Position numbers and translations under genes: made by a program
NCBI GenBank assembly: GCA_022616275.1
Contig: JAKEFB010000095.1
Location: forward strand, 1 to 61,652
Reading direction: 5' to 3'
Source of the DNA: Chloroflexota bacterium
Lineage (GTDB): Bacteria; Chloroflexota; Anaerolineae; Promineifilales; Promineifilaceae
Length of the DNA stretch: 61,652 bases
Notes under the pieces: model-generated
Told to the model about the DNA's origin: nothing
What the model saw: only the letters and a program-made list of their open reading frames with translations
The model's database searches: none
Shown here: positions 52,198-61,234 of the stretch, in pieces
Layout: each line of letters begins with the position of its first letter
Position numbering within the stretch: the stretch's first letter is position 1

Positions 52198-53047
52198 AAG
52201 TCCAGTCAGGATTTTCTTCGTAACCCAGTTTCAAAAGGAGTGGGTTATACTGTTCCTTGAAATAGCGAATGTGCTCAACCTTGAAGTGATTGCGCCAATC
52301 CCCCGGTGAACCTTTTCGATAGTGGCTGGCCTGGTCTTCCTGGCCCGGCCGGCGCCCACCACTTTTCCTGTCGAATTCATTTTGCCAGATAATTCCCAAC
52401 AGCCTTTCCGCCGGCAAGCGTTCCGGCAGGCCTGCCAGCGAAATCCGGCCCCGGCTGAGGCGCTGCAGGCGCCTGGCCAAAGCGTAACTGAGCCATCGCC
52501 TGGCGGTAAAACGCTGCTCGTCAAGGAGGCCTAGAAAGTCGAAGATTTTTAAAAATTGCCGGTAAGGATCGGCCGTCAGCGCCTCCATTTTGACCTGCAA
52601 GAAATTGGGGTCCTCGTACTTCCATGAATCCATTTCATTCATATACTTTTCGACAAACTGCATATCCAGCAGTAATCCTTCGTCTGTGGATAGGCTTTGC
52701 AATCTCTTCCGATGTTCGACAAGCTCCGGCCAGTTTTTCGTCTCGTGGCTGTGCAGGTGGGAAAAGTATGCCGAGACACAAATATCGCGAGGGTCCCTGA
52801 CAACATGAAAGCCGCGAACGGCTTTCAGTTGCTTGACACATTCGTAATCCGCGTTGGTATACGCTAAAAAATCTATCTTACCGTGCGCCACGAAAGCTGG
52901 CAAGTTGCCATTAAACATATCCGGGTGCCAGACGACGGCGCGGCGCAGCCCCAACTCGCGGCAAACGGGCCGGAGAATGCCATTCACCCAGCGCGTGGCG
53001 CACTTGTGGTGGCCCATGAAAGCTAACAAGGGGCGCTCTTTGCTCAT
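52196..53047 (-). CDS. sulfotransferase family protein
   Basis: 'LLAFMGHHKCATRWVNGIL' near the N-terminus is a Lys-Cys variant of the 5'-phosphosulfate loop; 'GFHVVRDPRDICVSAYFSHL' is a textbook 3'-phosphate strand and helix; 'SHYRKGSPGDWRNHF' is the RKGxxGDW element. 283 residues from the ATG at 53047 (8 bases after GGAGACG); the frame is open to 53203 but that part is translated from a dispersed repeat and the previous gene. Located immediately before the halogenase genes. Confidence 0.82.
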   Translation of the reverse strand: MSKERPLLAFMGHHKCATRWVNGILRPVCRELGLRRAVVWHPDMFNGNLPAFVAHGKIDFLAYTNADYECVKQLKAVRGFHVVRDPRDICVSAYFSHLHSHETKNWPELVEHRKRLQSLSTDEGLLLDMQFVEKYMNEMDSWKYEDPNFLQVKMEALTADPYRQFLKIFDFLGLLDEQRFTARRWLSYALARRLQRLSRGRISLAGLPERLPAERLLGIIWQNEFDRKSGGRRPGQEDQASHYRKGSPGDWRNHFKVEHIRYFKEQYNPLLLKLGYEENPDWT

Positions 53048-53058
53048 ATAATTCGTCT

Positions 53059-53101
53059 CCGTCGCTGATCCAGGCTTCGCCCTGGACACGCGTCCGTCGT
53101 C
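53059..53101. repeat. 43-bp dispersed repeat, copy 1
   Basis: Matches 61192-61234 with 4 mismatches over 43 bases. It contains a small hairpin (TCCAGG...CCTGGA) and ends CGCGTCCGTCGTC, related to the 7-bp arrays. It lies between the SGNH gene stop (53106) and the sulfotransferase start (53047), 11 bases before the ATG. Confidence 0.85.
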
Positions 53102-53105
53102 TACC

Positions 53106-54233
53106 CTAGTGAAACGGCCACAACGCCATAATCTGCTCGGCCGCCAGGCGATGGCCGGCCGCGTTCGGGTGCATCCATACGTCGGCAAAGAGGGCATTCT
53201 CATACCCTTCGCAGGCGCCGGCCCCGGCTTCGGCGCCTGCGTCCGCTTCGGCGCACGCTTGCTGGAAAACAGGCAACATATCTACCATGGTAACGCCCTC
53301 GGCCGCCGCCCGCTGGCTAAAGACACGCTGGGGTACGTCGGGATGAGCCGCGCTGTTAACCTGGAAGGCCGTGGGAAAGACGACGACGAGGAAGGGAATG
53401 TTCCGCGCTTCGCTGGCGGCGGCCATCTCGGCCACATAGCTCCAGACCTGGTCGTAGACGGGATTCTCCTCGCGCAAGGGATAGTAGCGTCTGGCCTCTT
53501 GGGGTGGGTTCAACTCCGGGATCGCCTCAGGTCCAACGCGCCGGGCCAGCAGAAAACGGAGCTGGGTCGTCAAAAAGGGCCAGCCGTAAGTATTATCTCG
53601 TAGCCAGTTGAAAAGGGCATTCTCCTCGCTAATAACGGGGGCAATGGTTATGTCGTTGACGACGGTAACGCTCAGCACAATGGCATCTGGCTGGTAGTCG
53701 AAGCCCTGGTCTAACAAGAAGTTGCGGGTCGCCTCAAGCGTCCAGCCAGGCACGCCGGCGTTGACCACTTCCACCTGTTGCCCTTCAACGCGGCCGGTGA
53801 GCAGTTGCTCCAACTGTTTGCCGTAGGTCTCCTCCTGTTGTACCCGCCAGCCAAAGGTAACCGAGTCGCCAACGGTCAGCAGGCGGTAAACGCCGGCCGG
53901 CTTGGGCCAAGCCACCTCCTCGGTCCGCAGCCCACGCGAGTTAATATGCACCGGGATGTTCTCCCATAAGTACCCCTGATGGGGACGGAACAGATAGTAC
54001 GGCCGTTCTGGTTCCCCATGAAGCTCTAGCTCCAGGCGGCGCGAAGCGACCAACGTCCAGCCCAGCTCGCCCTGGGCCGTCTTTCTTTCCCAGATGTAGC
54101 CAGCCAATTCTACGCCACCTAGTAAGACGACGAGCGTGATGAAGGAAATCAACACGCCGCCGAGAATGCCCTGCCTGGATTTGGCAGGCTGCCTGGTTTC
54201 GGTTGTAGGTGATGGCGATGAGATCGTGCTCAT
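53106..54233 (-). CDS. membrane-anchored SGNH/GDSL hydrolase
   Basis: One N-terminal membrane helix (GGVLISFITLVVLLGGVELA), then 'INSRGLRTEEVAWPKPAG' and 'RLLTVGDSVTFGWRVQQEET' (block I), 'VNAGVPGWTLEATRNFLLDQ' (block II), 'DAIVLSVTVVNDI' (block III, Asn-Asp) and 'DVWMHPNAAGHRLAAEQI' (block V). 375 residues, ATG at 54233. Exposed SGNH enzymes of this layout add or remove acyl groups on exopolysaccharide. Adjacent to a second, similar gene. Confidence 0.8.
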   Translation of the reverse strand: MSTISSPSPTTETRQPAKSRQGILGGVLISFITLVVLLGGVELAGYIWERKTAQGELGWTLVASRRLELELHGEPERPYYLFRPHQGYLWENIPVHINSRGLRTEEVAWPKPAGVYRLLTVGDSVTFGWRVQQEETYGKQLEQLLTGRVEGQQVEVVNAGVPGWTLEATRNFLLDQGFDYQPDAIVLSVTVVNDITIAPVISEENALFNWLRDNTYGWPFLTTQLRFLLARRVGPEAIPELNPPQEARRYYPLREENPVYDQVWSYVAEMAAASEARNIPFLVVVFPTAFQVNSAAHPDVPQRVFSQRAAAEGVTMVDMLPVFQQACAEADAGAEAGAGACEGYENALFADVWMHPNAAGHRLAAEQIMALWPFH

Positions 54234-54250
54234 ATACCTGGCATCAGATT

Positions 54251-54271
54251 TAAAAAGTCTTGGAGACTTTT
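54251..54271 (-). terminator. weak hairpin with U5 between two SGNH genes
   Basis: Arms aaaagtct (54253-54260) and agactttt (54264-54271) with a 3-base loop; on the minus strand the descending arm runs into U5. Only three G-C pairs, so it could at most attenuate transcription between the two SGNH genes. Confidence 0.4.
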
Positions 54272-54279
54272 CAACTCTT

Positions 54280-55464
54280 TCAAGGAGCGGGCGGCAGCTC
54301 GCTGACGAAGTGGTACAGTTCTTCACCGGCCAGGCGATGGCCAAGCTCGTTCATGTGAAAATCTTTCTGGTAGTAAAGAGCTGGGCCCCCCTGGAGCATG
54401 TGAGCGCGAAACGGTTCCAGCAAATCCAGGAAGGGTACCCCTTCGGCCGTCAGAAAGGCGGCCAGTTCGTCGTTGGGCCGCTGGCAATACCAGCTTTCCC
54501 CCTCGGCCGGGGGAATCACCTGAGGCGCGGCCGGAATGACCAGGACGACAAAACGGGCCCCACTGGCCTCGACCTCCAGGCGCATTTGCCTGAGCAAGAC
54601 CCTGGTAATAGCCCAGGCTTCTTCAATTTTCGGCGCGTACTGCTCAACGCAAATGTCCAGACGCCGCCGGGGCGCCGGGGCGCTTGCCTCTTCAGGCGCC
54701 GGTTCGGCCCGCCGGCCGCCGGCCAGCTCAACCAGGGGGCGCAGCGCGGCCGGCACGTCCCGGCGCAGGTTCAGCGTTTGGGCAATGAAACGAGGCAACT
54801 GAAAGTAACGTTTGAAGAAGGAACTCACGCGCACAGACCAGTTGTCTGCCCCCTCGACCGGATAATTCTTGAGAACCAGGGCGCCGGTGTCATCCAGCTC
54901 AAAATAGGGCTTGTGCCGGTTGCCCCCCGTGCTTACTTCTAACTCATAGCTGTTGTTGTAAATGTCATTGGCCAGGTAGACGCCCAGGATGACAATGTCT
55001 GGCTGGTATTTGCTGGCCTCCTGCCGAAAGAAAAGGAGTTCATTATCGGTACCATAGCCGTTGACGGCGGCGTTGATAACCATCCAGTCGTTGTTTCCAC
55101 CGGCGTTATTTAACTGTTGTTCCAGGATTTTGCTGAAGGTGTCCTCTAGCGGCACTTGCATACCGGCCGTCAACGAATCACCCAGAAAGAGAATCCGTTG
55201 TTGGCCTAGCTCTTTCTCGTAGGCCGTCTCCTGGTCCCGCAGCCCCCGGCTGTTTATCTCGACATAGACATTGCATTCGCCGTAACAGGATTCCCACCCG
55301 GCGGCATTAGGGATATTCCGCCAGCCATAGAGTGGGTGCGGCTCCCAAAAGCCACCGGTTCCCAGATGTAGAACCCGGGCTATCACTTCTAGAATTAGCA
55401 ACGCCATCACCAGGCCGGTAACTACCAGCGCCGCTCTCTTCAACAGACCAACAACCATTTTCAT
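54280..55464 (-). CDS. membrane-anchored SGNH/GDSL hydrolase
   Basis: N-terminal helix (AALVVTGLVMALLILEVIA), 'INSRGLRDQETAYEKELGQQ', 'RILFLGDSLTAGMQVPLEDT' (block I), 'VINAAVNGYGTDNELLFF' (block II), 'DIVILGVYLANDIYNN' (block III) and 'DFHMNELGHRLAGEEL' (block V). 394 residues; the ATG at 55464 is preferred over a TTG one codon earlier. Same domain order as the downstream neighbour, so probably an old duplication. Confidence 0.8.
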   Translation of the reverse strand: MKMVVGLLKRAALVVTGLVMALLILEVIARVLHLGTGGFWEPHPLYGWRNIPNAAGWESCYGECNVYVEINSRGLRDQETAYEKELGQQRILFLGDSLTAGMQVPLEDTFSKILEQQLNNAGGNNDWMVINAAVNGYGTDNELLFFRQEASKYQPDIVILGVYLANDIYNNSYELEVSTGGNRHKPYFELDDTGALVLKNYPVEGADNWSVRVSSFFKRYFQLPRFIAQTLNLRRDVPAALRPLVELAGGRRAEPAPEEASAPAPRRRLDICVEQYAPKIEEAWAITRVLLRQMRLEVEASGARFVVLVIPAAPQVIPPAEGESWYCQRPNDELAAFLTAEGVPFLDLLEPFRAHMLQGGPALYYQKDFHMNELGHRLAGEELYHFVSELPPAP

Positions 55465-55560
55465 CAATAAAGACGGTTATCCTCCCGGAGGTTCAAGCGA
55501 TGGTCGCCGGGCGGCCTGGCGCAATCGCCAACCTGTGGGAGGTTGCGACATACTGATATT

Positions 55561-58500
55561 TCAGCGCCGGCCGAGACGTAGCGCGCGCATACCAAGGAGA
55601 AAGGCCACAGCCACCACCAGAATGGCCGGAATGAAGCTAAGAGCCAGACTAACCAAGGAATTGTCCCCACCCAAAGCCCGCCGTACCGGGCTGCCGCTTG
55701 GGGCCGCCTCGGTTGGCAAAGCAACAGTCGGCGAAGGTGTCGGCAGGGGCGTAGGAGTTACAGTCGAGGTTGGCCGCGGCGTGGGCGTCAACGTCGGCAA
55801 CGGTGTTGGCATCATTGCCGGCAACTCCAACAACCGGCCGGTATAAGACAACGTATTTTCTTCGGCCCCGGTCGCCGCATAGACAACGGCCACGTTGCCA
55901 TTGGCGGCAATGGCCGCGGCCAGGGCATAAACGTCACTGGCTGGGTCCGTGGTCAGGGCTGCCTCTTCGCCGATCACCCATTTTCCGTTTTCCCACATCC
56001 AGTGCTGGAGCACATTTCCCTTCGCGCCTAACAGGTGCAGCCGGCCGGCGCTGTCAAGCGTCAGCCAGATCGGCCCGCCGGGCTGCCCAAAACCGGTAGC
56101 GCTCGCCGCAGTGGTCCAGGTATGGCCGCTGTCCTGCGAAAGCTGGTACCACAGAGCCAGCGTGTCATTATTCCCGTTCAACCACAACCGGTGTAGTGAC
56201 CGTTCGCCAAAGGCGACGACCTCGCTCCAGCTCGCCGGCTTTTCAGCTACCAGTTCCGGCTCAGACCAGTTCTGGCCCTGGTCTTCAGAACGGGCGTAAA
56301 AGAAGGCCAGTGGCTCGCCATTAAAGGGCGCCTGATAGCGCGCCCAGACCAGATGTAGGTCGCCGTTGCCGGTCATGGCCAGACGCGGCCGGTCAACCAT
56401 CGCCCAATCGGCGGCAACGCCGTCAAAGACAGTGACCGTTGGCGACCAGGTACTACCGCCATCTTGGGAGTAGACCAGGTAGATACCCCGCCCCTCGTTC
56501 AGAGGTACAACGTAGCTAACGTAAATTGTCCCCCTGGGGCTGACCACAATATCGGGCGACTGGGCCACCAGGCCTGGCTCGGAGATAACCTGGGCCAGGG
56601 TCCAGTCGGAGGGCGTGAGGGCTCGCGCCGCCTCGGCCCAACTAAAGTAAATCTGGCCGGAAACCGTACCACTCCAGACAACCAGTAAATGTCCCTGGCC
56701 ATCCACTGTCGCCGCCGGCTGCCCCGAGCCGCCCTGGAGGGCGCGCAATACCTCCGTTGGCTGAGACCAGCGCAGATTATCCCGACTGGCGTAAGTGATA
56801 GCCGCCCCTTCATTTTGGACCCAAAAGGCGTGTAGCAGGCCGTCGGCGTCTGCCACCAGGTCCAACGACGGTACCGTGTTCGGGCCAGCGCCGATCAGGA
56901 CTGGGGGCTGCCAGGTAGGTGGCGGCGGGAACCAGTCCACCGGCCGGCCCAGGGGACGCGAGGTCAGCCAGATGTCTTTACCGGCGGCCGCGTCGCACCC
57001 AACGACGAACAGGGTGTTACTTTCCAACAAGCTGGCCTGGTGGCATTGGTAGGTAACCTCCAGGTAAGTTTCCTGGTTTTCAAAACCGCTGAGCAACGCC
57101 TGTTCTTGTGGCTCACTCCACGCTTCCCCGTTCCAGGCCAGCAAGTAGACCTTTTTCTCGGTAATCTCATCTACCAGGGCCAGCAATACCAGTAGGCCGT
57201 CGGGACTGACCAGGAACTGGTCCGTATCGTGGCAGCCGCGTGGTGTATCAAAACGGAGCCGTTCCCCCCAGGTAAGTCCACCATCTGTTGACTGGCGATA
57301 GTACTCAGAACAGGTTGCTTCGTCGTGGCCCGCCCGCCAGACTAGCACGGCGTTATCGCCAAGCGCTCCAACGGCAATATTACCGGGGTTGGCCGCTTCG
57401 GCAGTATCCTCCGGTTCGCGGCCGTCAACCTGGAATGGCTCACCCCAGCTCTGGCCGCCATCGCCAGACCTGGCCACCAGCACCCGGCCCAACGGCCGGT
57501 TGTCCCAGGCGATAAGAACCTGGTCTGCCTCGCCGCTACGGGTGGCAATGATACGCACGTGGGCCTGGTCTTGGGCCAGGGAACGAAAGTAACGCGATTG
57601 GTAGATTTGCGCCGGCGTTGACCACTCGCTTTCGCCGCTGGCCAACTGCCGGTAATAGATTCCGGCCGGGGCTTCTGCCGTATCCAGCGGCCGGACATAA
57701 GCCAGGTGAAGGGGCTCACCTGCGGCAATCACCACGTCCAGTTGCAGGGCTGACTCGGCCAGGTTTTGCCGGCTACTCCAGGCAGAAAAGTTGGCAAAGT
57801 CGGCAGCGTCTACGGAGCTGTAATAGATCTTTAGTTCTTCGTCAATCCAGAAGGCGTGGATGCGGCCGGTTGGGTCGGCCACCAGGTGCGGTACAAATAG
57901 AGGGGTGGGATCGTCCTCTTTTAAATCAGGGTAATACCTCCGCGTTCCAAAAGGTGTTTCAACGGCCGCCGGGATACTCCATTCCTGGCCATCGCCGGCC
58001 ACGTAGACAAAGCCCTCGACATCGTCTTTCCAGATGATGTGAAACTGCCCATTGGCGTCAACGACCACCTGGGGTTCGTTACTGGCTCCCGAAAGGGAAA
58101 GATTGATAGGCGTGGTCCAGGTATTCGTCTCGACCGGAGGATCCGTGGCCGCCCCCGGCGTAGCTGTTACCACACTGGCTACAGGCGTTGGACAAAGTGG
58201 ATTGGGGGTTGGGTTCCAGGTCGGGCCAGGCGTTGGCGCCTCTTCACCGGCCAGCAGGGGAGCTTCGACAACAGGCACCTCTGTGGTGTCACCCTGCACG
58301 TTTACGGCGTTGTTGGCCACCCAACCCAGGCTGCCATCGGCCATCTGGACCTGCCACCACTCGGCCGAACCGGCCCGGCCGGCGATAGGCCGCACTTCCA
58401 GGAACGCCAGGACGCCAATCACCTCGTAATCAACACCGGGGCCACTGCGCACATTAACCGGGCCGGCCGAACTTTGGATAGTAGGTGCGCCGCACGGCTC

Positions 58501-58626
58501 GGCCGTGGGCAGAAACTGGTCTTCCTGGGCGACAACGGTGGCGCCGGGGAAAACCCAGAAGGCAATTCCGGCCAGGAGAATCAAGCCGAGAATCCCGATG
58601 GTTAGCTTGTAAGCTACCTTAAGCAT
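55561..58626 (-). CDS. large surface protein: SH3b domain, BNR-type propellers, Pro-Thr stalk, C-terminal anchor
   Basis: 1021 residues. Signal peptide ([18 protein letters not shown], about 9-26); bacterial SH3 domain at about 48-115 ('[17 protein letters not shown]', '[19 protein letters not shown]'); two stretches of BNR/Asp-box-like blades ('[12 protein letters not shown]', '[12 protein letters not shown]', '[12 protein letters not shown]', '[12 protein letters not shown]', '[12 protein letters not shown]'); a PTPLPT/PTP stalk (about 945-985); a membrane helix and final Arg-Arg. Likely binds or inspects glycan at the surface. The 3' neighbour upstream (SIS isomerase) overlaps its start by 8 bases. 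Confidence 0.8.
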   Translation of the reverse strand: MLKVAYKLTIGILGLILLAGIAFWVFPGATVVAQEDQFLPTAEPCGAPTIQSSAGPVNVRSGPGVDYEVIGVLAFLEVRPIAGRAGSAEWWQVQMADGSLGWVANNAVNVQGDTTEVPVVEAPLLAGEEAPTPGPTWNPTPNPLCPTPVASVVTATPGAATDPPVETNTWTTPINLSLSGASNEPQVVVDANGQFHIIWKDDVEGFVYVAGDGQEWSIPAAVETPFGTRRYYPDLKEDDPTPLFVPHLVADPTGRIHAFWIDEELKIYYSSVDAADFANFSAWSSRQNLAESALQLDVVIAAGEPLHLAYVRPLDTAEAPAGIYYRQLASGESEWSTPAQIYQSRYFRSLAQDQAHVRIIATRSGEADQVLIAWDNRPLGRVLVARSGDGGQSWGEPFQVDGREPEDTAEAANPGNIAVGALGDNAVLVWRAGHDEATCSEYYRQSTDGGLTWGERLRFDTPRGCHDTDQFLVSPDGLLVLLALVDEITEKKVYLLAWNGEAWSEPQEQALLSGFENQETYLEVTYQCHQASLLESNTLFVVGCDAAAGKDIWLTSRPLGRPVDWFPPPPTWQPPVLIGAGPNTVPSLDLVADADGLLHAFWVQNEGAAITYASRDNLRWSQPTEVLRALQGGSGQPAATVDGQGHLLVVWSGTVSGQIYFSWAEAARALTPSDWTLAQVISEPGLVAQSPDIVVSPRGTIYVSYVVPLNEGRGIYLVYSQDGGSTWSPTVTVFDGVAADWAMVDRPRLAMTGNGDLHLVWARYQAPFNGEPLAFFYARSEDQGQNWSEPELVAEKPASWSEVVAFGERSLHRLWLNGNNDTLALWYQLSQDSGHTWTTAASATGFGQPGGPIWLTLDSAGRLHLLGAKGNVLQHWMWENGKWVIGEEAALTTDPASDVYALAAAIAANGNVAVVYAATGAEENTLSYTGRLLELPAMMPTPLPTLTPTPRPTSTVTPTPLPTPSPTVALPTEAAPSGSPVRRALGGDNSLVSLALSFIPAILVVAVAFLLGMRALRLGRR

Positions 58627-59182
58627 ATTGCAACCTCTGGCGTAAAGCCGTACAAATCAAATGTTCCAGTATCAAATGGACATCCTCTATTTGTTCAATG
58701 CAGTTATTAGGCACCTGGACATTCAGCGCCACGATCCTCCCCAACCGGCCGCCGTCGAAGCCAGTAAAGCCGATGGTCTTTGCCCCTACCTGGTTAGCCA
58801 GCTCAATGGCCCGCAAGACGTTGGGCGAGTTGCCGCTGGTAGAGATGCCGATAACCACGTCGCCCGGCCGGACAAAATTGGCCAGTTGTTCGGCGAAGAC
58901 GTTTTCATAGCCCTCGTCATTGGCGTAGGCCGACAACACCGCCATGTTGTCCGTCAGTCCCAGGACGCGAAATGCCGGCCGGCCATTGTGCCTGGTGTTC
59001 TTAGCCAGGTCACAGACAAAGTGTGAAGCCGTCGAGGCGCTGCCGCCGTTACCCATGATAAACACCTGCCGGCCTTCTAGCCGGCTCTCGTGCAGAATAG
59101 CAATCACTTCCTCAATCAGGGCCAGGGGCAGACGATCTAACGTCTCTTGCAACCCGGCAATATAGCCAACCACGCTGTCCAT
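58619..59182 (-). CDS. gmhA: SIS-domain phosphoheptose isomerase (GmhA-like)
   Basis: Converts sedoheptulose 7-phosphate to D-glycero-manno-heptose 7-phosphate, the first step to ADP- or GDP-heptose. '[20 protein letters not shown]' (40-59), '[20 protein letters not shown]' and '[19 protein letters not shown]' carry the phosphate-binding Ser and active-site Glu/His of GmhA; 187 residues is the family length. SD GGGAGGAAGG before the ATG. The following heptose kinase and nucleotidyltransferase are not in the window. Other SIS isomerases (for example DiaA) share the fold. Confidence 0.8.
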   Translation of the reverse strand: MDSVVGYIAGLQETLDRLPLALIEEVIAILHESRLEGRQVFIMGNGGSASTASHFVCDLAKNTRHNGRPAFRVLGLTDNMAVLSAYANDEGYENVFAEQLANFVRPGDVVIGISTSGNSPNVLRAIELANQVGAKTIGFTGFDGGRLGRIVALNVQVPNNCIEQIEDVHLILEHLICTALRQRLQYA

Positions 59183-59202
59183 CCTTCCTCCCTTGAAAAG
59201 AT

Positions 59203-59262
59203 TACAGATGACAGGGAACAGGGAACAGAATTCTCTGTCACCTGTTCCCGGTCACCTATCCC
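59203..59262. repeat. low-complexity intergenic repeat with inverted arms
   Basis: The gap between the isomerase start and the polymerase stop contains ACAGGGAACAGGGAACAG followed by CTGTCACCTGTTCCC; GGGAACAG (59221-59228) and CTGTTCCC (59242-59249) pair. Similar words (GGGGACAGGGGAC, GGGGATAGG) lie at 32215-32262. Confidence 0.6.
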
Positions 59263-59263
59263 C

Positions 59264-61183
59264 TCACTCTAGCCGCGTCTCCATCACTGCCGCCCGTTCG
59301 GCCAGGTCACTGCGGCCCTGGGCGGCCCACCACCAGGTGTAGATATTCATCTCTTGCCTGGCCTCGGTAATGGGTTGCAACGGGGTAAGCGCCTTATCAA
59401 ATTCGCCAACCCAGGCGTAGCTGTAGCCCAGCGCTTTTCGCAGGCCCCGGTGGTTCGGGTCCAGCCGGTAGGCGGTTTCCAGGTGCGCAATGGCCGTGGC
59501 GAAATCACGCCGCAGCATCGCTATCAGGCCCAGGCGATGGTGCGCCGTCCGGTTCTCCGGATCCAGCGCCAGGGCCTGGTTAAATAGCGCCTCGGCCGGA
59601 GCCAGCGCGGCCACGTTTCGGCCGTCGTCCCATTCGTTGGTTGGCCAGTCGGCCAGCTCCACCCGGGCCATCTCTACTGCGCCCAAATTGGCATACCAAT
59701 CAGCCAGGATAGCCCGGTCGTTTATCAGGAACAAAATGACAATGGCAACCAGGATAACTGCTGCGCCCACCAGCGCCGGCCGGGTGGCCGCTGGCGAAGA
59801 AGCGCTTCTTCGCTGGCGCTTCCTTTTCTCTTCCCAGCCGTTGAGCCGGGTAACGGCCACGGCCATGCCGGGCAACAGAAATAGGAACAGCGCCGCCCGG
59901 CTACCATACAGGGGATCGTCAATCATCCCGTGCAGGATCATAGCCACCAGGCTGCTGGCCACCGCCCAGCGCAGCAGCGACCAATGCCGTGGTCGCTTTT
60001 CACCTAGCCGCTGCCGGTACAGCAGCCACAGGCTGCCGCCCAGGACAATAATCAGCGCCAGCAAGCCCAAAGGCCCCTGCTCGAATGTTACGTCCAGGAA
60101 AAGGTCGTGGCTGTGACCTAAAATAAAAGTTGGCAGCATCAAGATATACTGGGAATAGGCGCCGGGAAAGGCGCCCAGGCCGGCGCCTATAAAGGAGAAG
60201 TCCCCTACCAGGCGAAGCGTGTTGCTCACTATTTCCACCCGGCTGCCGGCGTTGGGCGGTCCCGGCAGGCGGTTGGCCAGGGCCAGGGGCCCGCCAGGAT
60301 AAGTCGCGACGAAGACGAGAGCCACGACGGCCAGGGCCATGAAGGAAAAGCCAAAAATGACCCCCGGCCGCTGCCTTAACTGGCTGGCTACGGCTCTGCT
60401 AAGCCCCCACAACAACCACAGCCCCAGGGCGATGCCCAGGGCTATCCAGCTACCGCGCGAGGTGGTCATGAGCAACGTCAGTAGCAGAAAACCAACCACT
60501 ATCCCGCCAAACACAATAGCCGCCAGGTTAGTGCGCCGCCGTTCTCTGCGCCGCCAGCCGCGCAGCCCGACGGCCAGTGGAAAAGGAATGAGTACCTCGA
60601 TCAGGCCGGCGGCTACATTGGGGTGTATGGGATCCAGGTTCAGCGCCGGCCGGACGGCCATCCAACGCAGGCCGGCCCGGTTGACGGCTGCAACCTTGGC
60701 CGGGTAAAGTTGCCAGTCGTGGGTGAGTAAGAAATAAAGCGCGGTGGCCAGACCCAATAGACCCAGGAGAACGGCCAACGTCCAGAGATTACGCCAGGGC
60801 TGGGCCGCTAAGGCGTAGAAAATCAAGACCGCCGCGATCAGCAGCCAGTACTTGGCCCAGGCTGCCTGCTGGTTGTAGGACAGCCACAGGCTGCCGGCGG
60901 CCGTGGCCAGGAATAGCGCCAGGGGGAGGTCAAGTGACGTCGTCTGGAACGGGGCCAGCCCGGCCGCCAGCCGGATCAGCCAGGGAGCCAGAGCCAGCAG
61001 CAACGGCCGCCAGCCCATTTGTGGCTGGAGATACCACCAGGCAGCGCTAACCCCTGCGCAGCCCAGGGCAGCCAGAGCAAACCAGCGATCATAGACGAGG
61101 CTACCGGCAAACCACTGCCGGATGGCGTTCAACTTAAGATTGCTTAACAATAACTTTGCCCTTGTGACGGCAGGCAAGGCCAT
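59264..61183 (-). CDS. O-antigen ligase/polymerase family protein with C-terminal TPR
   Basis: About 12 membrane helices (to about residue 470) including the periplasmic-loop motif 'GHSHDLFLDVTFEQGPLGLL', then a cytoplasmic or periplasmic tail of tetratricopeptide type ('LFNQALALDPENRTAHHRLG', 'AIAHLETAYRLDPNHRGL'). TPR-bearing Wzy_C proteins include PglL-like ligases, so it may ligate glycan to an acceptor rather than polymerise. ATG at 61183 (639 residues) is chosen; 13 upstream codons would lie in the 43-bp repeat. First gene of the 44-gene minus-strand run. Confidence 0.82.
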   Translation of the reverse strand: MALPAVTRAKLLLSNLKLNAIRQWFAGSLVYDRWFALAALGCAGVSAAWWYLQPQMGWRPLLLALAPWLIRLAAGLAPFQTTSLDLPLALFLATAAGSLWLSYNQQAAWAKYWLLIAAVLIFYALAAQPWRNLWTLAVLLGLLGLATALYFLLTHDWQLYPAKVAAVNRAGLRWMAVRPALNLDPIHPNVAAGLIEVLIPFPLAVGLRGWRRRERRRTNLAAIVFGGIVVGFLLLTLLMTTSRGSWIALGIALGLWLLWGLSRAVASQLRQRPGVIFGFSFMALAVVALVFVATYPGGPLALANRLPGPPNAGSRVEIVSNTLRLVGDFSFIGAGLGAFPGAYSQYILMLPTFILGHSHDLFLDVTFEQGPLGLLALIIVLGGSLWLLYRQRLGEKRPRHWSLLRWAVASSLVAMILHGMIDDPLYGSRAALFLFLLPGMAVAVTRLNGWEEKRKRQRRSASSPAATRPALVGAAVILVAIVILFLINDRAILADWYANLGAVEMARVELADWPTNEWDDGRNVAALAPAEALFNQALALDPENRTAHHRLGLIAMLRRDFATAIAHLETAYRLDPNHRGLRKALGYSYAWVGEFDKALTPLQPITEARQEMNIYTWWWAAQGRSDLAERAAVMETRLE

Positions 61184-61191
61184 TGGATCGT

Positions 61192-61234
61192 CCGTCGCTG
61201 GTCCAGGGTTTGCTCTGGACACGCGTCCGTCGTC
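61192..61234. repeat. 43-bp dispersed repeat, copy 2
   Basis: Second copy of the element at 53059-53101 (39 of 43 identical). It sits 8 bases before the ATG of the polymerase/ligase gene, the same relation to a start codon as copy 1. The internal hairpin is GTCCAGG...CTGGAC. Confidence 0.85.
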
